This document shows positions 1 through 8,307 of a stretch of DNA of 22,030 bases, piece by piece. Under the pieces are notes generated by a model. It worked only from the letters and a program-made list of their open reading frames with translations. It ran no database searches and was not told the DNA's origin. Numbering within the stretch: the first letter of the stretch is position 1; every line of letters starts with the position of its first letter. The stretch is taken from assembly GCA_003024985.2 (NCBI GenBank), contig PXIH01S0005796.1; one strand, given 5' to 3'. This DNA comes from Euperipatoides rowelli (Eukaryota > Onychophora > Udeonychophora > Euonychophora > Peripatopsidae). The translations under genes and the position numbers were made by a program.

Positions 1-1076
1 TCACATAAGAGTTATGATTCTTAATCCTTAGTTCCCGAGCCGATAACCCTGTTACATTAAAGTTTCTAAAAATAGTTCATAGATGGCGCTGCTACCGGCT
101 TCGGAAAATTTCCAGCTTTGGAACACGATCTATTCCAATTAGGATATAGGATTAGAAAGTTTGTACTATGATGACATCAAATTGACATAGACAAAGGATA
201 AAATCTTGCTGGTTTTAGGCTGGAGGGAAATGCATATCTGGGATCCAGACGCTAATTCTGGCTTCATTACGTTATTGTTTAGAAAAGTAGTCAACAAAAG
301 TGTTATTACTAGTTTTTAAGAAAAAAGAGAAAAAAAGTGACTTTCTTCGCATCAATATAAAATCCATAAAATTTTGAGATATTTCTTGGGGAAAAAAAAT
401 GCTCAAAATACCGGAAGGTTTTTTTATACGTTATTAACTTTACGCAATAACGAGAACAAATTGTTAACTATTATTTGCAAAGTTTTTAATATTTCTTAAA
501 CATTGTTCGATATTATATTTTTTAACGCAAATAAAAACTATTAACAGTTTATTTTTAGCCTACTTGTGTTTGTTTTGAGCTGCCTTTATAAAAACCACCG
601 ACTGCAAATAAAAAAAATCAAACTTCGAATCACTGATCTGCATTCTGATTGGTCTGTGAAGGAAACGGCGTCTGGTCTGGCAACCTATTACTGAAACCCC
701 AAACGAGATTTTTCTGGTAAAATTATAGACGTGACGTCATTTGCCAGTTTGATCTTTTGATACCTATTGGTATAAAATTCGAATTTTGATGAATTTTTTG
801 GACCGAATATATTAATTAATCAAACATTTTTTTACAAAAATACACATAAATCAATGAAGTTGAAATAGTCATTGATAAACCACTTTAAACTTTTTGTTCA
901 CTCTGAAAAAAATCAAACTGTGCTCCCTAGTTTTTACCTAATAATAAGGGTAGTACCCCTTTTCCCACCTAACGATGGTAAGGGTGCATGCGCACTAAGA
1001 TGTGTGTTCTACGGTATTATTTAAATACTTCAATTTTTAAAAGCTGTACTCTAATGTATATATTTTCTTTTTTTAG
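1..1076 (+). other. probable last intron of the gene ending at 1187
   Basis: No open frame of note is present. The stretch ends in a pyrimidine-rich tract and a TTTTTTTAG acceptor directly before the coding exon at 1077. It holds a full CRE-type octamer TGACGTCA at 732-739, an NRF1-like word TGCATGCGCA at 985-994, and a word GGATCCAGACGCTA near 241-254 that recurs in a hairpin at 20615-20658. The intron call is inferred from the acceptor; its 5' end lies outside the window. Confidence 0.55.
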
Positions 1077-1187
1077 GATCTAATTGATGAATATCTAGAT
1101 AAAGTTGCTAACTGCCCTCCTGATTACAAAGTAATTGACCCATCTTGTCTAAAATGGAGACCATATGGGACCACTGGACAAGCATAG
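1077..1187 (+). CDS. C-terminal coding exon of an unidentified protein (partial)
   Basis: The exon begins right after a good 3' splice site (TTTTCTTTTTTTAG) and reads 36 codons to TAG at 1185-1187 in intron phase 0. The TAG of the acceptor itself closes the frame upstream, so the reading frame must enter by splicing. The peptide starts DLIDEYLDKV, has NCPPDYKVIDPSCLKWRPYG in the middle and ends GTTGQA. It is mixed in composition, with two Cys, two Pro pairs or singles and one Trp, unlike the Phe/Lys/Ile-rich shadow frames elsewhere in the window. I do not recognise the family. The acidic helix-like start followed by a Pro/Tyr-rich tail would suit a small cytosolic or axonemal protein, but that is only an impression. 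A 3' UTR with a poly(A) signal follows. Upstream exons are outside the window. Confidence 0.68.
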   Translation, partial: DLIDEYLDKVANCPPDYKVIDPSCLKWRPYGTTGQA

Positions 1188-1722
1188 CATTCAAGCTCTC
1201 TTGTGACTTGAAAATTATTATTTTTTTTTTTTTGAGGGGAGGGAGGGATCTCTTATATGATTTTAAGTTTGCAATGGGAATAATTTCCCTTTTTAATTAT
1301 AAATATTATTTTCATCATGAATGTACAAAAAAATTAGTTAAAATCATCCTTGTTTATCATCCATCAATGTGACTTTTTATCATTTTTGTTGCAATTTTTT
1401 TTTTATTTATCACTTAAAAAAAAAAAAATTTAAAAAGAAGAAAGAAAAAAAATTGGTTATAAATTATATCTAAACAAATAATGTTGTTTGTTATAAAAAA
1501 AAATATTTTAAACTGTATTTGTTTAACTTTGAACGGTGCATAACATAAATTATAATTCCCTGCCAAAGTAATATGTGATGTTAAAGTCGGCCATAATATA
1601 CTGTGATTCGTCTTTTTTGTTTTTAATATATTTTCAGTTTAAATTTATTATTAAATTTCAAAATAATTTATATGAACAGTTCTCCAAGATATCCATATAA
1701 GTGGAACATTAAGCAGAATAAA
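1188..1722 (+). other. 3' UTR ending near AATAAA
   Basis: Very AT-rich non-coding sequence follows the TAG stop. A canonical AATAAA lies at 1717-1722, about 530 bases after the stop. Two short ORFs here are low-complexity shadows. The extent of the UTR is inferred from the hexamer alone. Confidence 0.45.
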
Positions 1723-1933
1723 AACATTTAATATACATTAAAATTGTATATAAAAATAGCTGTTTTACATTTGATGGAACTCCAAAGGTGTGTTCGTCCT
1801 TAGATTATTTAGTTCATTCGGACCTGATCACATGATCATTTAATATCATAGACAACCAATAGGGTTAGCTTTTTCAAAATAACCACACGACATCCCGAGC
1901 AGAAAAATACTCAAATTAAAATATAATGGTTAA

Positions 1934-2631
1934 CACAGAGTACGTTTTTTTAAAAAACTTAGAGCAATCGGAGTATGTAAGAGTGCGCTCTGAATCCAGA
2001 GAAGTCGGATTTTAAAAAAATTGGAGCACGCTCTTTACCAATAAACTCCGAGCACTATCGGAGTGAGCTCGCACCACCCCAAGTAAAATCATCAGGAGTC
2101 AGAGAACTACCCACAATGCATCGCAACACAAAATTCAAAATGGAGGAAAATTAACTATTGATATTTACGTCTCAAATATGACTTATCTGGTTTAATATTT
2201 ATCTAAGCACTACTTTCTCTACATAATTTTCTTATTTACGATGGCAGTGATTATTTTTTAAATGCTGAAAAATGAATTGATTTCAGTCAATGAGATAGCA
2301 ATAGCTACAGTCTATGTTTGGCTGAAGGATAGATGAAGTCTACATCGACGCTAGTTCTGTGTTGTCTTGTGGCACAGATACTGTAGCAAGCATGCCGACT
2401 TTAAAATCAAAATCACGTGTTCGACTATTGTCACGGACATTGTTGTTTTTATCTGTCTGACAATAGACCTTTAAAAGCCCCTTCTAGTGGAAATTTACCT
2501 AAAATTAGGCTTTTATTAAAGGCTTTTTTTTTTTAATTTTACACTTTTTCTCCTTTCGTCTCCATATTTTATTACTCTGTTAGCGTATTTTAATAATCTT
2601 GGATTCTGTCTCTCTCTGTTTGTACTCTGTG
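1934..2631. repeat. inverted 10-mers and palindromic GAG-rich segment
   Basis: CACAGAGTAC at 1934-1943 is repeated inverted as GTACTCTGTG at 2622-2631. Between them, 1979-2061 is rich in short inverted repeats, such as AAGAGTGCGCTC against GAGCACGCTCTT and ACTCCGA against TCGGAGT. This may be a decayed TIR element of about 700 bp, but only the end 10-mers match exactly and no TSD is seen. Confidence 0.25.
2106..2126 (+). promoter_or_regulatory. ZNF143/Staf-like site
   Basis: ACTACCCACAATGCATCGC resembles the known animal ZNF143/Staf promoter motif (ACTAC, a gap, then CCCA..ATGCAYYGC). It lies about 390 bases after the upstream poly(A) signal, where a neighbouring promoter could sit, and a YY1-like AAAATGGAGG follows at about 2139. 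No confident downstream exon was found, so promoter function is inferred from the motif only. Confidence 0.3.
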
Positions 2632-2893
2632 ACATGGAACAACTACTCGGAGCTCAAGCTGAGTTTTTTAAAAAAACATAGCCACAGTAATTCTGCTACA
2701 AGTGAATAAATAATTTATAATGTAGGCCTTAACACTTTCCAGTCATCACACGAGTTCATCTCATTTTATTAGTTTTGTCATTCCTTACTTAAAACTAGCT
2801 GAACTTGTTTTCACTTTTATAAATTTCTCGAATATGAAGTGAAGCCGTTTGAAAATTATTGCAAGTTATGAAACATTTATCTTCCAAAATTAG
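2127..2893. other. no gene recognised
   Basis: AT-rich sequence. A 22-codon ORF starting MPTLKSKSRV (2392-2460) and a CACGTG E-box near 2414 are present, but neither is supported by splice sites or a recognisable product. Confidence 0.4.
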
Positions 2894-2907
2894 CTACTAG
2901 GTGGCAC
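2894..2907 (+). promoter_or_regulatory. CTCF-like core
   Basis: CTACTAGGTGGCAC matches the known CTCF core pattern (CCASYAGRKGGCRS) at nearly every position. It is an isolated motif match in a repeat-poor stretch; occupancy cannot be judged from sequence. Confidence 0.2.
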
Positions 2908-2955
2908 AATCAATCATTTTTTACTTGATCAAAATTGGGTTTTCTGATCGTCATA

Positions 2956-3007
2956 TACAGTACTGTATTATTATTATTATAGGTTTATTCAAATAAATAA
3001 ATAAATA
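2956..3007. repeat. TACAGTACTGTA palindrome plus ATT and AATA microsatellites
   Basis: A perfect 12-base palindrome TACAGTACTGTA (2956-2967) is followed by an ATT run and then an AAAT run (2991-3007). The palindrome recurs exactly at 9202-9213 and 15557-15568. Confidence 0.7.
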
Positions 3008-3011
3008 CATC

Positions 3012-3580
3012 AAAAATTATAGTTTATAATAATTAATGGAAAATTTGTCAAGGCTCCTCGCCCCTAAAGATGTGGATCACTTTTACAATTTACGGTATGA
3101 TAAATAAGAAAAGAAAAAGTTAACATTTACGATCTAATGTCCAATCAAATGATTCTTTATGCCATCATCTTAATTATTTACACCTTAATATCGATCACAT
3201 AAAACATTTTCTTTGAAATTTATATCTCGACTTATGTAAAATTTACAATTACGTTCAACAGTCTCTTCGGTAAAGCTCCAATCAATTTACAAACGTCGCA
3301 GCAATCAAGAAAGAAAAACTTTATTAAACAAAATCGCCAATATTGTAAAGTGAAATTAAACAAAAAAAACTTACTGACCTCACAGAGACAATAAATAAAA
3401 ATATAATATTGATACATCGTGAAAATTAATCTCAGGGCCCTGGAGCATACTAGTAGGCCTAGAATAGCTAATCCAACATCCAAAAGTTTGAGTGAAAAAA
3501 AAAACCCCGCTAATCCACCGCTAAGAAGTTGACTACTCCAAACACTGAGGAAACATTAACGATGATCAAACACTCCAAAA
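3012..3580. other. no gene recognised
   Basis: AT-rich. A minus-strand 83-codon frame (3483-3232) starts MDVGLAILGLLVCSRALRL and is hydrophobic. It runs across a donor-like TCA/GTAAGT at about 3373 on the minus strand. The hydrophobicity follows from T-richness on that strand, so I do not call a gene. Confidence 0.35.
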
Positions 3581-3677
3581 TTAAAATAATAGATAATTAT
3601 TGAACAAGAACAACAAACCAGTAAACAAGAAAAAAACAAAAGCAGCCACAACGGCTGTATCTACAGCATATGGGTTA
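3581..3677 (-). CDS. possible terminal exon with a C-terminal membrane segment
   Basis: On the minus strand, TGATGTCTTGCAG forms an acceptor. It is followed by one base completing a codon and 31 codons to a TAA at 3583-3581. The peptide begins NPYAVDTAVVAAFVFFLF and ends NNYLLF. It would form one transmembrane helix of about 20 residues, like the tail of a small integral membrane protein. No family is recognised. A hydrophobic frame can arise by chance on a T-rich strand. The promoter-like cluster at 4471-4503 points the same way, but the frame at 4357-4247 does not join to this exon in phase. Confidence is low. Confidence 0.2.
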
Positions 3678-3683
3678 CTGCAA

Positions 3684-4440
3684 GACATCATTTGAAAATT
3701 AAATTTTAAAGCAAGTTCATTGATCATTCAGATCCAAAAATAGATTTCTTTGATTAAGAATGTAATGACTATATTATGAAATATCAATACAATCATAAAA
3801 TTTACAATTTTAGATTCAATTACTTTAGAAAATAATGTGTTAGAGTTTTTCTAAAGTTGCAAAAATGTATTCGGAAAAATGTTAGTCAAAATAATTGTCT
3901 CACTTAAAGAGAATAATAAATATTAATTCTTATTTAGGAAGGATACTGTATATTTATAAGGCCTGAAAATTTTATAAAGCTAGTTCAATCCGTTTGTACA
4001 TAGGAATTTTTTAAATTAATTGAAAATGCATCGGTCTAGAATGGGAGGACCTATTAAAATAAGACAAACCGGAAAGTTTAATCAATGATACAGGAATAAT
4101 GTTGACTTGTACGCCATACAAGTAAAGACAGACAGACACCAGTGTTTCGATAATATTGAAATAATGCATTTAATAACTGGTCCAACTTGGACAAACATAC
4201 TGTATTATACAATGCAAGGTAAGTAAAGAAATAGAAACTTACTGATAATACTGCAAGTGAATAAGTAGGCGTGCCTAGACAACTTTATGCATAGGATCAC
4301 TGAGGAGCATACTGTAAATCCTAAACAAGATGACGGTTTCTTCAGATACATAGGGTAAATAATAAAAATAGGTAATAGCCTACTGGCCGGCAGCACTTAT
4401 GAAAATGAATTTAAGTTAAATATTAGCGAATGATGTTAGT
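3684..4440. other. no gene recognised
   Basis: AT-rich, no clear repeats. A minus-strand frame around 4396-4205 contains MYLKKPSSCLGFTVCSS and a donor-like CA/GTAAGT near 4244, downstream of the promoter-like cluster at 4471-4503. It is not supported by homology that I can recognise. Confidence 0.35.
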
Positions 4441-4470
4441 GTGAAGGTCAGGAATGCAAAACAAAATCAG

Positions 4471-4503
4471 TTTTATAGCTGAAACTACGCCCCCATCCGG
4501 AAG
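4471..4503 (-). promoter_or_regulatory. minus-strand promoter-like cluster (ETS, GC box, TATA)
   Basis: Read on the minus strand, CTTCCGG (4503-4497, ETS-type) is followed by GGGGGCGT (4494-4487, GC box) and then TATAAAA (4477-4471). An initiator-like TTCACA lies near 4445-4440, roughly 35 bases after the TATA start. The order and spacing resemble a core promoter, and such GC-rich words are rare in this AT-rich window. Transcription is inferred, not shown. Confidence 0.3.
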
Positions 4504-4551
4504 AGAATACATTAAGAAATTAGCATAAGTAAATAAATACACGTGTCCTCG

Positions 4552-4564
4552 ACCACCTGGTGGT
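4552..4564. repeat. ACCACC-T-GGTGGT palindrome
   Basis: A perfect 6-base-arm palindrome containing CACCTG (E-box) and resembling a symmetric CTCF half-core. It lies just before the repeat that starts at about 4569. Confidence 0.35.
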
Positions 4565-5479
4565 TTAACAATAAAATGACAATGGTATCAAAATGCTGCA
4601 TTAATCCTTTCAGGAACCAACAAAATTCATGATTAGAATTGCAGATGATTCAAAATAAAAAGATATCTCTTATTATTTTAAATCGTCTGCAATCCTAATC
4701 ATGAGTTTTATATTAATTTTTTTGGTTGAAGAGTACAATCGATGATGAATATTCCTACAGGAAGCTCTGCACAAGTCCTTAACCCTGAAAGGATTAATAC
4801 ATCTCTAGTCTGTCAGCTCGCATATTGTAATCACCACAGTGTCAGCAATGCTAACATTTTTTTTATTCACCTCTCAAGCAAGGTTAGAAATGAAACGAGA
4901 TTTTCTAAAATAATTTAAGGGGTGGTCGAGTTCAGTTTGTGCACTTAAGGGAAGATGCTACAAATCAACTTTTTTTTTTTGTCAAAATTGCGTATATCTT
5001 TACTCTGGTGGCTTATTTTTATTTTATAAAATGTTCAGAGTATGAAGTTTTCATAATAGCTTACATTTTTTTAAAAAGAATTAGCCTAACAAAAATTTTT
5101 ATTTTTTCACAGCTAGTTCCCCCTTTTTTTTTTTACAAAATTATTTGTATAATTACTGTCGGCCATTTTTATTTAATTTTACAAAATGTTCAGGCCATGA
5201 AGTTTCAAGTACTCAACCTTTTGCTTTTTTATTTTTAAGATTTACTATAATGAATATAAATTCAATGCAATCTTTATTTATTTAAAGAATAGATATAGTA
5301 GGCTGCAGCTATATTAATCCGGAAAAAAAGCCAATTTTTTTTTTTTTTTTTACAAGCCGATTTTTTTTTAATTATACTATAGATGGTAGACGAACTGCCA
5401 ATAATTGATACATTAAAATAAGTGAAATGAGGTATTGCTTTATTTCCTTGTGGATTATGAGCAACATAAGACCAAGATA

Positions 5480-5521
5480 GGGCAACCTTATTTGTGCTTT
5501 GAGGTTGCCCTGGGGCAACCT
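5480..5521. repeat. GGGCAACCT / AGGTTGCCC palindromic triplet
   Basis: GGGCAACCT occurs at 5480-5488 and again at 5513-5521. Its inverse AGGTTGCCC is at 5502-5510, two bases from the second copy, giving a near-perfect 20-base palindrome. It lies inside the 1.5 kb TTAA element. Confidence 0.7.
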
Positions 5522-6052
5522 AGTAGTTTATAAATTTTTCTACCCCTGACATTTTTTTCTAAATGCGTTATGGCTTTTTCGAAAATAATTTGATGTTTCT
5601 AATGTCTATTGTATAAATTAAATACTGTACTTAATTCCAAAATTAAAAATATTGTATTTTATTTTGACATCATGCTAATTTTTAGAAAGTTCCAACAAGT
5701 CAAATAGGATATATGAGTTTATAACTGGCTTATTATATAAAAATTTCTATTTTATGAAAAAAAGCTTTTAAATATTTAACAAAAAAAATTAATTCCCAAA
5801 AATCGTATTTTTCAGAGGTTTCAATGTAACTTGATCATTTATCAACCAATAGAAATGCATGTTTGATTTTCAGATAGATTATAATTGAAAAAATAATCTT
5901 TTAAATTAATCCATTCATAATTATTGTGTTAGTTGAAAATTCTCACTGCTGTAAACTAAGCAATATCAAAGATTTTAGCATAAACGGTATATTTTTTATT
6001 TTCAATTTCGATTAGCAAGTAATCAATATAAAATTAATTTTGATAATAGATA

Positions 6053-6348
6053 TTAACCCTTTCCACTCCAATGGCGATTCTCAATCACCATTTTTAATTT
6101 AGTAGTTGCATTCCAAAGTTGATTCTGAATTTTAATTTCCTTATATTCAAATATGCTTCAATTACTATTTTTTTTAATTTCAAAGACTCCTAATATATTT
6201 GTCTTTAATTTATCCCAAGAGATTTAAAAAAAAAAAAAATTTAAAAGAACACATCTTAGTTTAAAAAAAAAAAAAAATTGATTTTTCATTTTTCTTGTGG
6301 AGCTGTAGAAACCAAATTCTCTAAATTCAGTGGAGTGGAAAGGGTTAA
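6053..6348. mobile_element. 288 bp piggyBac-like MITE nested in the larger TTAA element
   Basis: The ends TTAACCCTTTCCACTCCA (6053-6070) and TGGAGTGGAAAGGGTTAA (6331-6348) are perfect 18-base inverted repeats including the TTAA target sites. The element proper is 6057-6344 (288 bp) with 14 bp TIRs starting CCCTTT, a common piggyBac-type end. The interior is A/T-rich with no ORF, so it would depend on a transposase supplied elsewhere. Its TIR differs from the host element's, so these are separate families. Confidence 0.78.
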
Positions 6349-6923
6349 ACAAGTAAAAAAAAATTATTGTATTATAAAATATAGAGATTTTGAAATGTAA
6401 AAATTTGTTCTGGGGTTAATTTTCGGCCCAAAATCTGTATGTAGCATCTCCCCTTAATGACGAATTAAAAAATATTGGAGAATTCAAAAAAGTTTGCTAA
6501 TGACGAACATTCCTCAAGTTTCCAGAATTAAACAAATTTTGTTTCCTAACCTATTCTGCATTTCTCATATTTTTTTTAATTTTACTTGAATAAATCACAT
6601 TATCGGCCGCTTGAATTTAGTGACAATCGAATTATATGTATGAATCTGAATCTAAGAAACGTGTGCAGTGTTACGACAAATCGGACTGGAATCTGAAAAT
6701 CAAGAGTTCCTATAGTACAATGACATTCTAGCCTACAAGTGTTGGTTCTTAGCAATTTTGTTACTAGTCATAGTCAACTCTGCTTTAGTGACTGGTCAGT
6801 TAAGTAGATTTCATTTCATTGTATTATTTGGTAATAAATGTCAAAGTATTTTTTTTTTTTTTTGGAAGAATACTACATTAAATGTGTTAGGTAATAAATT
6901 GATGAATGATTGAACAATAGAAG

Positions 6924-7897
6924 TAACACACAATAATATTTATTAAAAACAGAGAAAGCCAATTCTAGAATTTCTGCCCAGTAGATTTCATCAGAGCAAC
7001 AAATGAATGAAAAATAGAAATAATATATGAGAAAAAAAATACGATACATGCGACATAGAGTTAAAATTTTAAAAATAATACAGCTATAAAAGAAAAGTTG
7101 TATAATCTATGAAAAAAAACTTGTGCAATCTTATCTGTTTGTATAAGTTTATTTTTCTACTATAGTGCAACGGCCTAACAGTATTTTGCAGAATTGTGCA
7201 TTTTTTGACAAAGTGTATGAAATGGTTACCATAGCTAGTATATAACGTTAATATTTAGATGTGGAGGGCAATTTTATTTGACCTCTGTGGTTAGCTAGAG
7301 GTCGTTGTAGGGGCACTTTGACAAAAATGAGAAAATATTCAGTCAAAAAACGCTCTAATTCGCTAGTGCATCATTCTGCTCAGGTCTATGACTTCACATA
7401 CTACCCAGAATTCATTCCTAAACACATCCCCATTGAAAAATTAAAAAAAAAATTTGGCTGCCATCTTGGACGCCATCTTGAATTTTTCAAAATTACCCAA
7501 ACTGTATCAGAAATCATCCGAAAGCATTCAGGGTACTAGGATACGATTATTTCTGAAGTTTCCCTTCGGCAAATTCAGAAATGATGTCAAAATAAGCTAA
7601 ATATGCTAATTAGTGGTCCCCCAGACCCCAAACATCTGGAATCTGACTTCCCTCCACATCAAATTTTAAGTATAACGGTTCACACTACCTATGGTAGAAA
7701 TTTCATACTTTTATCAAAGTGCACAATTGTTCTGGTTAACAGCTGTACTACTATATTTTATAGCTGTATTATGTATCATCCACACATTTTTCATTTTATG
7801 TTCTATGTTTTTCTTCATTCATTTGTTGCTCTGATGAAACGTACTGGGTAGAAACTTTAGAATTGGCTTTCTCCGTTTTTAATGACATTGTGTGTTA
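6924..7897. mobile_element. 974 bp long-TIR fold-back DNA element
   Basis: The left end TAACACACAAT (6924-6934) is repeated inverted as ATTGTGTGTTA (7887-7897). Similarity continues inward for over 100 bases: GAGAAAGCCAATTCTA, then CATCAGAGCAACAAATGAATG, recur inverted near 7800-7876. A weaker match (AATACAGCTATAAAA) lies further in. AAG flanks both ends (6921-6923, 7898-7900), consistent with a 3 bp TSD. The interior (7140-7690) is less AT-rich and includes a CCATCTTGGACGCCATCTTG direct repeat and a hairpin (7549-7582). A frame from the ATG at 7327 to 7539 gives about 70 residues that I cannot assign. Confidence 0.68.
7549..7582. repeat. hairpin ATTTCTGAA / TTCAGAAAT
   Basis: Nine-base perfect arms (7549-7557 and 7574-7582) with extra TTT/AAA pairing inside and a CCCTTCGG-type loop. 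It lies in the core of the fold-back element at 6924-7897. Confidence 0.65.
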
Positions 7898-8307
7898 AAG
7901 AACCTCTGTTGTTGTATTCAGTATTTTTTTTTAAAGGGCAGGGTCCAGAATAAAATTAAAATTTGACAATCAACTTTGTTTTTAATTATCAAATTTCAAG
8001 AAAAGTTTTATATTTGTTCTCTCTCAAGATATTTTTATTTTTAGCGTGTTTTGGTGACATTTCACTGCTCGTAAACATTTTGCAGGATAGTGTAAAATGC
8101 TGTGTTTTTTTTTCATCAACATGAAATTAAATTTTATAAGTGTATTATGAATGCCTATTTCAACTTCATTGATTTATGTGAATTTTATAATAATAATTTG
8201 CATGAGGAAAGATCGACTCCTGCGGTTTGTCCCAGACTGAAGGTCACAAATGTTATTCATATACAGTATACCCATGTGAACCCATGCATCAAGTTCATAA
8301 CTACATG

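Larger units (their letters stand above)
4945..6457. mobile_element. 1.5 kb piggyBac-like non-autonomous element with TTAA target duplications
   Basis: The element spans 4949-6453 and is flanked by TTAA at 4945-4948 and 6454-6457. Its ends are inverted repeats: GGGAAGATGCTACA (4949-4962) and TGTAGCATCTCCCC (6440-6453), matching at 13 of 14 positions. TTAA duplication with short TIRs is the known hallmark of the piggyBac superfamily. The related copy at 13307-13948 has a single intact TTAA (13877-13880) at the same place, an empty site. The interior is AT-rich with no transposase frame. It contains a degenerate direct repeat (a TTTTA.AAAATGTTCAG..ATGAAGTTT block near 5020 and 5180) and a younger TTAA element at 6053-6348. 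Confidence 0.72.
4569..6514 (+). mobile_element. third copy of the GACGAAC repeat family, fold-back and interrupted
   Basis: Segments at 4569-4948 and 6454-6514 align with the paired copies at 12618-13948. Shared landmarks are AACAATAAAATGA, GCATTAATCCTTTCAGG, GATTGCAGATGATT, CACCTCTC.AGCA.GG, then TTAATGACGAA and GACGAACATTCCT. The first part is also an inverted duplication: GCATTAATCCTTTCAGG and the ATTGCAGATGATT block (4593-4655) recur inverted at 4680-4798. A 1505 bp TTAA-flanked element (4949-6453) separates the two parts. The family's left TIR end is not recognisable here. No coding capacity is seen. Confidence 0.6.

Noticed and set aside
2392-2460. 22-codon ORF starting MPTLKSKSRV downstream of the ZNF143-like site
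   Set aside because: Very short, with other ATGs upstream and no supporting signal.
3232-3483. Minus-strand 83-codon membrane-protein frame
   Set aside because: Hydrophobicity is explained by T-richness and the frame crosses a good donor word; no independent support.
4939-5238. 99-codon plus-strand ORF as a transposase remnant
   Set aside because: It is a T-rich, low-complexity hydrophobic frame overlapping the TIR; no transposase motif is visible.
7318-7539. ORF inside the fold-back element
   Set aside because: The start at 7318 is TTG, the first ATG is at 7327, and the CCATCTTG direct repeat and Lys runs suggest a chance frame; mentioned only within the element.
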